Shown here: positions 1 through 12,500 of the stretch, piece after piece
How the letters are laid out: the number at the start of each line of letters is the position of its first letter
Numbering within the stretch: position 1 is the first letter of the stretch
Origin: Hydractinia symbiolongicarpus
Taxonomy: Eukaryota; Cnidaria; Hydrozoa; Anthoathecata; Hydractiniidae
Direction: 5' to 3'
Assembly (NCBI RefSeq): GCF_029227915.1
Contig: NC_079878.1
Location: forward strand, 21,849,501 to 21,913,500
Length of the DNA stretch: 64,000 nt
The notes under the pieces: model-generated
Database searches by the model: none
What the model was told of the DNA's origin: nothing
What the model saw: only the letters and a program-made list of their open reading frames with translations
Translations under genes and position numbers: made by a program

Positions 1-348
1 GATTGGGAATGCAACTGTCTTCTTTTTGTAATTTACAATACGATGCACACATACAATAGACAAGTTATTGCATTGTGATTGAGAATATCATGTGAATATG
101 TAATTTATGTTAAGATTGTTTAGTAAAATGATATTGTAAGGAAGGTAATAATGGAGTAGTAGTAGCTAATTAACGAGGAAGTATTTGTTTGTATTTTACT
201 TTTTATTAGGGTGTAATTATTTATCTTAATACCCTTCAATCCGAGAGAGATTTTGACTACCTTCACCACACTTTTCTTCCCTCCTCCCCTGCTAAATTTG
301 ATTCTACAACATTTAATTTTTGTCAGCAGTTACCGAATTTCCAACAAC
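1..348. other. non-coding AT-rich flank
   Basis: No open frame, splice-consistent exon or RNA gene was recognised here. It ends where the left terminal inverted repeat of the next element begins. Confidence 0.5.
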
Positions 349-2192
349 GCAGTCTGGGCACGAGTAAAGCGCTTGTAGGGATAAATTTTTCATAATGGTA
401 GCACAACAAGAAAACAACAACAACATTAACAGAAAATTTAACTTGTGCCTTACCCATAAAAGAACTTTTATACCTCCCTGCTTTACTATTATAACACTAA
501 AATTATAGAAGGGTATTTTTTAATGGTTTATGGACTGTACTCTATCCAAAAGGCACAAAATTCAAGGTGATTAATGACTAAAGACTGTTGATTCCGTCTT
601 AAGGTTAGCCTAGCTAAAAGTCAAGTGTCCAACGTACCATATTGCTAATTTTTATTGTTATCCTTAAAAACTATTGTCCCCAATAGTTACTATATTTCGA
701 AACAAAACAAAGCAAGTGCAGTTAGCTAACTAGATAGCTAAATAGCTGACAAAAGACAGGTGTAGTTTAAGTTAATTACATATACCTAAACTCTGAATTT
801 ACAAAAAAAATTATATTCTACTATCCACAGAAATTTCTACCACAAAGCTTTTTTATTTTTTGTCCACAATAAAGTTTTCGTTACTTAAAATACTGATTAT
901 TACCGAATCTCTAGCATCAGAAAAAATGTTTATGTATAATACAGAGAAGTAATTTTCGTTAAAAACATACACGAGTCCAGCAAATGAACAATCGTATATA
1001 CTGGACATAAAAAAAAATAATTCTCGCAAAAAACTCGGTTAGGAATCTAGTATTAAAAAGGGGATGGTACGTTAAACTTTTCTGACAGAGATAAGATAAG
1101 GTTGGAAAGAAATCATAGCAAAATTACATGAATATAAGAAGATGTTTTTTTTTGTATACTCATTTACAAGAATTTATTTCAATAATTTGTAAACACATGA
1201 CTGACTATTAAAATTTATTGTGAACGTGCGAACTAAAGAAAAAAATTTAAAAACTCCTTATGATAAAAATACTTCTTTTAAAGATTACCTGCATCTACAA
1301 AAAACTTTTCTTCATAAAAAAGAAGACAGTTAGCCAGAAAGAATTAAATTAAAAATTAAAAAAATTTTAAAATTTAAATTTTAAACCCAATGGGATTGAC
1401 GATGAATCTGTAGTTCATTTCCTTATATATTATCTGAAAATATGTCTTTTTTTCACGTCTTTGTCTGCATCGGAACAACAAAATTATAGTACCTATACGG
1501 ACGTTTGAATGTTTTTACTAATTCGATTTTCATCCAATGACTTCCCATTCGATCACAATTTTTTTAAAAGTATTTCACGTGGTTCTAAACCATAAAGTTA
1601 TGTAGTCGGTAAAGTTAAATATTCGCTTTTAGATAATCACGTATTTAAGACAGTGTATAAGCTACATATGAAGTTGTGGCATTTTTGGTTTGGTTATCCT
1701 TGTCCTCTAGGTAGCCATAGCCAAGCATACATTTTACATTGGTGGTTTCAGCAAGCTATATTTAATTTGTACCATGAAGGTTGATTATAAGGAAAAGATG
1801 TGTCATGTATTTTTTAACAAGTACTTCAGTCCATGCTCACTATTGTCTCTGCAGCCACATAGCTAGCTAAAGATACTCTTTTTACCATCATCCAACTTTA
1901 AACTTTGTAAAGTTAGTAACTGTAAGTTGTTCTTACTTAAAGCGTTTCAATAAAGTTAATATACCATAGAGAGGACTAGCAACACCATATCAACACTTAA
2001 AAGTTAAACGTTAGTATAAAATGCAAAAAATTAGAAAAGAAACAACAAAACGTTACACATTTCTGGCTTTTTTCCGTATGACACAAATAATTCTTTGTGC
2101 GAAAGTGACCAAGAAACTTGACTGGGCTATCGAGTCAAACAAAAACAGGTTATAATTTGTCCCTACAAGCGCTTTACTCGTGCTTAGACTGC
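349..2192. mobile_element. non-autonomous TIR element, 1.84 kb
   Basis: The segment 349-387 and the reverse complement of 2154-2192 match at 36 of 39 bases by eye; both start GCAGTCT and share the core GAGTAAAGCGCTTGTAGGGA. The interior is AT-rich and holds no frame of note, so it looks like a deletion derivative mobilised in trans. I could not find a convincing target-site duplication, so the exact ends are uncertain and the superfamily is unassigned. Confidence 0.7.
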
Positions 2193-2759
2193 ACTGTATG
2201 AGAGTCTTACGCTGGGTCTCAAACGATTTTTCTGCGGTCAGAAATTGGCTGCGCTTTTTGATTGGCTATTTCTTTTGTTTTTTGCTTACGTGGCCAATGT
2301 CGGGGATAGCCCTTTTCATCCTGAATGAGCGAGTGGTTTAACTCACCTTAACAAACATTGGTGAAACCATGACCTTTTTACCAAAGTAAGATGTGACCAG
2401 GCTAGGTAAAAACTCACAGATAAATTAAAATGGCCTCCGAAGCGATTAGTCACATTGGTCAATTTAAATTTTGGGTTTCCGCCGAGTCATTTGATTACGT
2501 CTAAGCTTTTGTTTCAGAGAAACCCATTTTATTAACCTCAAAGAAGAAAGCGTAGTTAACTAGGCTAGTTATCATTTGGTATATAACAACTCATGTACCA
2601 ATCAATCAGAACCAACCAATCTTGGTCATTTTTGAATTCGTTATCATTTTTTTCACAACTGAGTCGTGTTGTCATCACAACATTCATTTCTTTCAGAATT
2701 ATATTAATTTGATATATTTGGATCATGGCTATTCGAAAAAAAAGTGTTGTCTTGTCAGC
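2193..2759. other. non-coding spacer
   Basis: Nothing recognisable. Short open frames lack codon signal and are interrupted. Confidence 0.4.
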
Positions 2760-3058
2760 TTTTTTCGCTTCACGGAGCGTATTGTGAATGGCGAATTTGG
2801 CGGCAAATTAGCTGCAAAATATCCTTTTGAGTTTCATGTGGAACGAAAAACATGTTCCGTGAATGTAAGCACTCTTTTGGGTATTGAAAATTAAAAGTTT
2901 ACAGTGAAATATTTCGCCGCTAAAAACTATGAGCTGTTTCTTCTTTTTCGAGACGCGAATTTTTATAAGCAAAAATGAAGAGAAATGAAACAGCGCATGC
3001 TGAGATACATTTCGCCAGCGAATTCACCGTCCGATTCGCTTCGTGAAAATCCTCCTTA
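2760..3058. mobile_element. palindromic MITE
   Basis: The left part (from about 2763: TCGCTTCACGGAGCG, then GTGAATGGCGAATTTGGCGG) is an imperfect reverse complement of the right end (3010-3055), which reads on the other strand TTTTCACGAAGCG then GACGGTGAATTCGCTGGCG. The terminal half recurs at about 7000-7075 inside intron 2 of the downstream gene, so this is an interspersed family. A 90-residue open frame covering part of it is an artefact of the repeat. Confidence 0.6.
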
Positions 3059-6000
3059 ACACTAATGCATCACTTTTACATAAAGTCAGCCATAATGCAG
3101 TGTTAATTGCTGAATAATTCGTTTTAGGATGTGTGGTGACGCGACTTAACAAATGCTATGAACTATTGTCTCTTCAAATGCAAAACCTGTCATAGACAAG
3201 AATGTTAAACTCATTTTGTTACCTGTAGATTACTGAGATGGCTCTTCTCCTATGCAAACTATGATAACACCTCCAAGATATTATACTAAGTACCATAATA
3301 AGAAAGGTAAATTAAACATTAAGATTAACTAAGAAGCCCTGGAAACGAGGTAGACTATGAAAAAGATATCTCGTGCCCACGTGGTTTACCAGCACCCATT
3401 TTGTAGAGAAAGTCATGCGAAAGTACAATTTGAGGCAGGCACCAGCTGATTTCGAAGAACTATAGCGTGAATATACACAAAGTTCGTGGAAAAGAAAAAA
3501 GAAAGTTGTTTTGAGCAAAAACGTGAACAAAAAGTCACATTATTTGCAACATAATTTTGAGTTACTTGTGTGTCTTTACAATAGGGAGTAAAAATAAGAG
3601 TAAACGCAGCAATTGATACTCGACAACACAATTTGGTCTCCCCCTGATTTTTTGCTCAACTCTAAAAAAAATACCGGTACCAAAAAGTATACCGAACGTG
3701 TTTTACTGTGGAGAAATAAACACAGCATAATTTTTGGCAACCGTGCAAAGTGAAACAAATAGGTTGTAAACTTTATATTAGGGGGTTGTAACTTTGTAAA
3801 CACTTTTATAATTCAGGGGTGAACGATGTTGCATTTGGCTGTACGGTTATATTTTACAACAAAACAAAATAAGGAACCTCTTTCTAACATTTAACGAATT
3901 TTTTCGAAGTTATGTAATGCGAGAAAAAGTAGTGAATTAACAGGCCCCTCCCCCGTTTCTGTCATCAATGGCAGCTTTCTCAAAAGAGATTCACTTGCTG
4001 GGCGAGGTTCTTCATTCGGCGAATATAAAACTGTAAGAAAGATAGAAAGTTTTTAGTTTTGCGAATTGGAGAAAAAGATAATTAAATTATTATATCCTGA
4101 TGTGAAAATGGTTTTTAATTAACTTGGCTAGCTTCTTTCTACAAAGGTAGGATGCAGCTTTATCTGTAAGTTTGGCTACTCGAATATTTGCATCTGTTTG
4201 TATGTGTTTTGTTTTTTATAATTTCTCTAAAAATTAGTCCGTAGAAAGTAACTGGGTTGGTAAAATTTAGTCGGTAAAATATGTCTAAGTGAGTATTAAT
4301 TTTACCGTCTAAAAAATTTTATCTACCTTTTTTCCGACTTATATTACAACACACGATATCTGTAAACAAAGGCGAAAGTTAAAATTCTAAAAACTAGAAA
4401 TAATAAAAGAAATTATAAAAACACGATGCAGATTTTGAGAAAATAAAAAGCACAGTTCTCAACAACACAAATTTGTAGGATATAAATATTTGGATATGTC
4501 GATTACGCGGCTGTTTACAATATCTAAGAAAAAGCAATCTGAGGTTATCTGGTTTTGTTGATTTGGTTTTTCAGTGATTGTTTTTTTCTTTCTGAATTTA
4601 AAAGAACATCTGAAGTCTTAATGAGGTTACATGTTGTTCTTAATTTTAAAATTCTCATGTCAAAATTGGTTATCAGTAAGAAGTTTTGGTTCGTTTGAAT
4701 CTGGTCACTTTTTTCTCCGACAGTTTATATTGGGAGGTTTTCCTGTTTACACCGCTTTGTTTTACTTTCACAGTTCGCTACACTTACAACAGAGAGCGGC
4801 TAGTTGTTTAGCTACCTCTTCAGTATTAAGTACTTACATGCAGCCCTCCAACATACAGCGCTTCCTTTTTAACACCAAAACTTTTTCTAATTCTTAAACC
4901 CCTAAAGGGCACCCTGTTCTTGAAAAGATCCTTTTTATAGCCAGCTTCCCAAAATTGAATTTTCATGAAAACCTTGTCCTCAGGAAGCTAGGGTGGTACA
5001 ACAGGGCGACGTTTTGGTAATTTGTGCCCGTATAATCAGAGGAACCATACAAGGATTAAGAATGGATTTTATTAAAACGCTCGAAAACTTTTCAATTAGC
5101 ACAAAACTTTCTTTGACCTGCCATTTCTAACGCTTTTTATCTACTTAATCTCACCAGAAATATGCGGGAATTTAATTAAAATGCTTTCACCTGGAATTCA
5201 AAATCTGCAAAAAATACAGACAATATTCTTTTCTAATAAATGATGTTGTTATCACATAGATGAGCAAGTCAATTATAGTGATTAAAGTCTGCCATCGATA
5301 GAAAATTAATCCATAATTAACGAAGATTACGCAGGTAACCTTGGGACCAGGTTCGTTGAAAGACGTAACATGAATTAATTTAACTGCAGAAATTTGGCAA
5401 AATTCTCAAAAATTATTTTAGTGACAGCTAATTTTACCGAGAATTTTTTTTAAAAAGAATGAACACTCCTGAAGTTTAATTATACATATTTATTATAAAT
5501 AGTAATAAGTAAATTCGAAGGGAAAAATAGTAGCTATATTTTTTCTTCAAAAAAGTGAAAAAAATTTACGAAAATTAACTTCTTTAGAGTATGTTTCCAG
5601 GACTTTTTTAAAAAATATTTTATGCGCTTGCTGACTAGCTGTTTTTTACGTGAGGTTCTTAGAAAGTGCATTTCGCGAAGATTAATTTTTACGAATCAGT
5701 TATGTCGAGGTATTTGACGAAGTTTTGAAAATTCGCGTTAATTAAATGTCCCTCATGAAAGTGTAACGTTAATATTCAGGACAGTAAAGAAGTTACTGGT
5801 TAATTTAAAACCTGTAATTAAAAGTTAAAAATATATTTTTCTAGCAATCGGAATACAAAGCTCGACACACACACACATACTTCGTCCTCCTTTAGTTTGA
5901 TTGACGCAGAAAAGAGTTTAGCATTGTCCTGATACAGTTCACTTCCCCAATTTGATTAAGGCAAGCAGCAGGACATTTAGTATTGTAAACTTTTTACAGA

Positions 6001-6449
6001 ACACAACAGAAATTAGTTTTAAGACAACTTATTCTCAAAATGAAGATAAACATATTTCCTGATTCACGATGCTTTTTGTAAGCCAGTTCGAATAAATCGC
6101 GGTAATTAATTTCTTGCTTACAAGTTGTTATAGGTATTCGCGTTAATTTTCTTCGTGTTAATTTCGCGACCGTTAATCTTGTGGGGCATTGCCGACGTCA
6201 TGAAAATTCAACTTACGGGTTTTTTTGGGTTTTTTGCACTAGTGGATTTTTTCACAGGCCTTATCCACTAGTACTGCAAAATATTGCTGTAATGTGAAAG
6301 GGCCTTTAAATAGGAGCCAGGTATGGTCGATACAATCAGTTTAATCACTGATTTTAATTGTTATATATAATTACTTCATTTATAATTAAAATTAATACCT
6401 CTATAATTTCTATGTTGCTCTTATAACTTCCTACTTTTTATATTCATAG
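3059..6449. other. upstream intergenic region of the EMI/EGF receptor gene
   Basis: This 3.4-kb stretch precedes the start exon and presumably holds its promoter and any 5'-UTR exon; no core promoter can be named from sequence. A short inverted repeat (ACTAGTGGAT at about 6239, ATCCACTAGT at about 6266) lies 190 bp upstream of the ATG. A pyrimidine-rich stretch ending CAG-like TTCATAG at 6449 could be the acceptor of a 5'-UTR intron. Confidence 0.35.
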
Positions 6450-6454
6450 TTGTG

Positions 6455-6531
6455 ATGGCAAAGATGAAGATACTCCTTCTCTTTTTTGCAAGCTGCTTGT
6501 CATTTGCTGCTTGTTGGCTATCTCCATCAGG
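6455..6531 (+). CDS. exon 1: start codon and signal peptide
   Basis: Opens [20 protein letters not shown], a basic start followed by a hydrophobic core and small residues, typical of a secretory signal. The donor is GGTAAG. A second Met at residue 4 could also serve as start. The exon ends in phase 2. Confidence 0.8.
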
Positions 6532-9500
6532 GTAAGAAATATTTCAAAGCCTTAATTTTGCTTTTAGACTTTTATTAGTACGCTAAAAGAAAATTTGTAG
6601 TATACCATTCATAGTTAGTTCTTATAAAATTAAACAATGTTTTTTTTCGGATATATATATATGTTTACACCAGCTATGTTATAAATTATTTTACTTCATC
6701 TCAGCTTACACGTTTGCAGAAAGTCTGTTGCATATCACACCTACGAAAGCAGAAGATATTACAGAAGGGCTTATCAAAATTACAAAACAAAGACTGGTCT
6801 CTTTGGTTGGTGGCGCAGAACTGTATACAGGTTTGGAGATATAAATTATTTTCTTCTTCTCGACTTCGTTAGATATTGTATTCTCAATATAATGTTTATA
6901 TTCAAGCATTTTTCTATAAGAACATGAAGGAAACTTTCCAAACTTCCAAGCTGCATAATTTGCTACATTGCTTTATATTCTACATAAAGTGGAATTTAAA
7001 GGGGGATTCTCACAAAGCCAATTGGACGGCGAATTCGCCAACGAAATAAATCTGAGCATGCGGAGTTTCATTTGTTTTTATTTTATTTCAAAAAATTCGC
7101 TAAACTATTAGCCAATGAGAACGTAATCTTCAAAACATATATCTAAAAAACTTTCTTACATATCAAGAAAACAACAAATTTCGTCCCCAAAAAGCCATAA
7201 TTAGCTTCATTAACGGTTGCCACCATTACCGAACAAAAGCCAACTTGGTTTGTACATATTTTGTTGATTTGTGACGTCAGACGGCGTACATAGCTCAGAA
7301 GGATTGTGAGGATACACTCACTTCTTGGTCTTCCAAGAGAGATTATAATTTATCACGAGGTTCGAGCGATGAAGAAGACAAGCTAAATTCCAGGATAACA
7401 ACATCATCGTAGAAAAAAAACTTTTGAACAATTTAAAAACATGTTAAAGTAGGTAAACAAGAAAAAGCTTTGAGATTATTTTGTTTTATTTTACTATCAC
7501 TACATCACTTCCAGTGCACTTTATTACGCATAATCATTTGAAGTCTAGAAAATTAAATGAAGAGAGTTTAGTTAACTAGGCTATGAGATGGTGTGTGAAG
7601 TTACTCTGCCATGTTTTATCCATGCTTTTTCCATCCAGAAAATTAGAATTGAATAATTGAAAATTAATTAGCTGCTAATCACTTGATTATGACGTGCAGA
7701 CCTGGCTAAATTCCTTGTTTTTACAATAATTCCGAAACGGTTTGACATCAACTATTTAAGTGTGGAAAGTAAGCTCTAAAGTTGACTTAGGTAATTGTGC
7801 GTTTTATGTTATAGCGACGTTCCTTTAAGTTATTTTTAAGTCGTGACGTCATTGAGGTCGGAAAATGCTTTCAGTGATTTACTTGCGGTTTAAGAAGAAT
7901 AAAGGGGTAAATAAAACAATTTTGAAAGCCAGAGTTGCATTCAGAAACAGTGCTGGATTTGAGATTTTTGCAAGAAAAAAGCCTGTGATATTACTTTTGG
8001 AAAAAGAACTTCTTCAATTTTTAATATTTTTTCTTGTATCGTGGAACTTTAGAAAATGACCATTCGTTACAGTTGCATAAATTTTCTAAATCACCGACTT
8101 GCAAAAGTTTCTATTAACTTCTTTTTTTAAAAAAAATATGATTAATAAGGCTGTGTTTTACCTTCGAAATGGCAAAATTATTTCAAATTTCGGAAATGTA
8201 TTCACAGAGACTTATGAATAAAGCATAATGAGCTATCTTCACCCGAACGTATACCATGTTGTATATAACCACGACATGTTTTTAAACGAGACAAAAAAAT
8301 GATTAGTAAAATTGTTTCATTTCTTAGAAATTGTACAGACACAGTGATTGTGTGGTAAACATGACCTTAAAAAGTGTATCTATTCAAGATGGTAAAAAAG
8401 GTTTATATTACCCACTTTTTGTGATTTTTTAATCACACACCTATTATGTGGGCCGATAGTTTTTTATCAAAAAGAATGTTAAATCAGTAATTAAGAGCTA
8501 ATAACAGAATGACACAGAAGGTGTGTTTTTAAGGCGTTAATTCCACGCCACACTATGCTCGAAAAATTTAGATAGTAAAACGTTCTAAGCATGCGCATTG
8601 GTAATTTCTAATTTTCCCCACAGATTTTTTCCTTTTCTGCCTGCTCGAGAGTGAGTAGAATTACCCTGATTCGTATTTCGAAAAGAGCAAATATTTTTGT
8701 CCAATCAGAATGCGTATAATTTGCTGATAGAGCAATAATATAAAAACAAATATTAAAAGATGGCGTCTGCTTAATATAGTGAACAAAAGGATCAAATGAG
8801 ACAAAATTAACAAGGTAAACCGTAAAATTAATTGCCCCCTTTTACCACAAAGTTTGTTGTATATTTCATTCAAGCGAGAATAAGAGATGTTGATTTCATT
8901 GAAACAGCTGCAATAAAATAGACAACAGTACACCATAGATAAGAAAGCAAAATTTCAACAAAAAACACGTGCATAAATGTATTTTGAGAATAGTAATTTC
9001 AAATTTCAAGCAAAAAATTAGCACGCAGTGTCCACAAAAATTACAAGGTTTTGGAAAAATTGTATCAAAAATCAAGGAAGAAATTGGCTTATCGTGAATA
9101 AAGTAGACCAAGTACATATCTAATCTAACCCCAAGCTAGGGGGAGGAGTGAAAAGGTTATGCCCTTTTCTGCTTTTTTAAATTATTATTCGCCACGTCAT
9201 TGAAATTTTCTGGTTTTTCGTGACTCTTTCTAAATTTTATGACTTAGCATGGTAAAAAATTTTTTCAACAGATACATAGTTTTCCGGGGGAAGATATTTT
9301 GTTGACAGGGGGTGGTTATAATCTAATAAATAATAAGATCTTTCTATGAAAAGTTTTTTTTCCTCCTCCATAGCTACAAAAACAATAGGACTAAGGCTGT
9401 CCTGAATTTAGTAAAATAGTATATAATATAAAGCGGACAACGCTTAAGAAGGATACTTTGATTTGTCTCAGACGAATGTTTAGGAGAGCTAACAAAAAAC

Positions 9501-12500
9501 TTACATATAGATTTTTTATTGTAATAAAAACATTCTTTCATATCACAAAAATATAAAAAAAAATCATTTCTTTTTCATTTTTTTACATCCAAACTTTCTC
9601 CCACAAAAGCGATAATTACATTAATGATCGCCGTTTTTATCCAACAAAAGCCAACTTGGTTCGTACATATTTTGTTCATTTGTCACGTCACACGGCGTGT
9701 ATAGCTCAACAGGATTTGTGAAGATTCACTCACTTCTTGGTCATCTCAGAGTGATTTAAATTCATTTCGAGGTTCGAGCGATAAAGAAGACACGCTAAAT
9801 TCCAGGAGAACAACATTCACGTAAAAATAATAATTTTCAAGAACTTAACAACATGCGCAAGTAGGCAAACAAAGAAAAACTTTAAGACCGTCTTTGTTTT
9901 GTTCTGTTATCACAAAACAACTTTCAGTACACTTTATTCCATATAATCATTTAAAGTTTTGTTTTTAAATCAAACAAATTAAAAGAAGCACCTGTTGTGT
10001 TTCAAGATGTTTTGATACAAAATTAACACAAGAAACACTTCAAAATAAATTCATATACACGTAGCTAATACTTATCTTTTTCAAGTGATAACCCATTGTT
10101 CAAAACTCTAAAACTATATTTACAACAGCGAAACATTATTTTATTCTGCGAAAATTATTTATTTCTAAACATGATAACTCTTAGAAAATCACAGGAGGCA
10201 CGATTTAGAATTCCGTCGCTTCTTTCCTCCAGAATGCGTTTTTTTTTACATCCTCGCGGACTGCGTCACATAAGTTCTTTTCCTCCAAATATTCTGAAAA
10301 TAAAGTTCAGAAATTACTTATTTTTAAAATGTAAATTTAATTTGTTTCAAATTGTGGGCAAAAACCATAATCAGCATGCTAAAAGAACTGACTTTTCTTA
10401 ATTTAGAATTACTAAACACAACCATTTTCTTACATTTAGTGTAAACTTTTGTGCGTATGGCTTATATTTAATACACCAAAAGAGCTACTTTGTTGATTTC
10501 AATTTTATACTCTTTGTAAGCTATTTTTTTCTTCTTTTTGACATTTCTGTTTTACCACTCAATTTTTACATTTTATAAGTTATTTGGAACAGAATGGTAT
10601 GAAATAGACCAAAATACCTGATCTTAGTTGTTTTTAATTTACAGGCTGTGTCTGTGAAACTTTAAGGGGAACATTTGGTGGAAGACAATGGCATGACATA
10701 TACTGATAGAACTGATTTTTGTTGTGTTAGATGTTATATCTGAACCTTTTTGACATTTTATGTTAATTTTGCGAGGAAGGACCACATATATATACACAGA
10801 AGAAGAATTCAATTTTACACCTTGCAAGCTTTGTTTTTCTATATTTTGTATAAATTCTTACTGGGGAGGACTCCGCGCAATATATCGAAATGACTGATCC
10901 TTCTCGATTTAAATTTGATGTGTTCTAAATCGTATATAGTTTTGGAAATTTTGTGTAAGATTTAATGGGTAAGGGCTAGATGCAATATGTCAAAAAAACT
11001 TTTTTTGTTGATTCAGAAGCACTCCCTACAACCATTTTTTTTTTACAGTTTGTGAAGCTTTTGTGAGGAAAGAGTGTATGCAATATTATCAAAATAACTG
11101 ATTTTGTTGCAAACTGTTTTTCTTTGGCATTTTGGATTAAAATATTGTTTTAGAGGGCATATGCAGTAGATATATGTACTGAAATAGTTAAATTTTGCAA
11201 ACTTTGATTTTGTCGTTACCTCTCATTTTTTACATTTTGATTAAACTTTTGTGGGAGACCGTCGGTATGCGAAGGACCAAAATAAGAGATTTTAGTATTA
11301 TTTAGAATTTGTATTTTGTGTTGCAAAATTGGTGCAAAAATTGACATAAAATGAACTTATATACAGATTGATTGCTGTTGTTTAACATGACTCATTATGA
11401 CTTATATATATATATTATGAAAATTTGTGACAGAATACTATGTGAGATTTAAAATTTTGTTTACTTTATTGATGGTAAAACAGCATGCAAATTGCTAAAA
11501 GGACTTTATTAATTTTAGATTTAAACACCGTTTTTTTGTTGGCATTTTGTCTAAAGTTTGGTGAGGAAGGACTGTATGCAATATATCAAATAATGTTTTA
11601 TTGCATTATAATTTGTCCTTGCAAATCCCTTTTTTTACAACTTAGATAAAAAATTCTGTCAGAGGCACAATTTATTGTTTATTTTTCACATTGTGTGTCA
11701 ACCTTTGGCAGGGTTTGCAATAAACTAACTGATTTTAACATATACAATGAGAGAGATTTGTGTTTGACATTGATCAGCTTTTTTGTATATATGTGGCGTT
11801 TTGAGTGATTTAAATTTTATGGGTGAGATGTATGTTGAAATGCTTTTGGAAACTTCTTTCCGAATAATTTTCGCATTTGTCAGATGGTCAGAGCAAGTAA
11901 TTTTAGTAGATTTAGATTTTAAATGTCACATAAATACTGCAGTTGTTGAAAACCTTTAATTTTTTTGGTCATTTATATAATAATGCAGATGTAAGATGCG
12001 CACTGCTGTATTGTTTGTTTTTTGATGGACATATATCTGCTACATAAATTAAATGGAATACAGTGGATTCTTCCACGGGATACAGCTAGTAAGTTAGTAA
12101 TTCAATAAACAGAAATTCTAATCGACAATCTCATTGCGGCGACCGTAGAACTACTTGGACAATAAATATTTTGAGAATCAAAGCTCACAAATTAAAAATG
12201 AACACAGTTCGTGTTCACACTATAATGAACATTTGAAGCACAACTTGTTATCAATCGTTAGTTCTCTTTTAAGTAACTCTCGCAGTTCCAAGGTAAACAC
12301 TTCTAAGAAACGAGCATTCTTTAGAGCATTCTCTTCATCTTTTTTTACAATTTTTCCTCCCTGGCACGATCGGTGGAAATTTGTTTTATTTAAACCATCA
12401 TAGGTTAGAGAGGTTCCGCTGATAATAACTGAAACAAGTATTTTGTCAACAGACAAGGTACCAGTATTAAAATAAATGCTGCATCCTTTCTAATTTTTAG

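Larger units (their letters stand above)
6831..12500 (+). other. intron 2, repeat-laden
   Basis: A 5.67-kb intron, by far the largest in the gene. It holds a MITE half copy (about 7000-7140), two direct copies of another repeat (7180-7560 and 9600-9970) and a degenerate tandem array (10350-11790). No extra exon is needed, because exon 2 and exon 3 join in phase. Confidence 0.75.

Noticed and set aside
3312..3803. Overlapping minus-strand open frames of 72-75 codons
   Set aside because: Mutually overlapping in different frames, no domain pattern, no splice signals; random open frames in AT-rich DNA.
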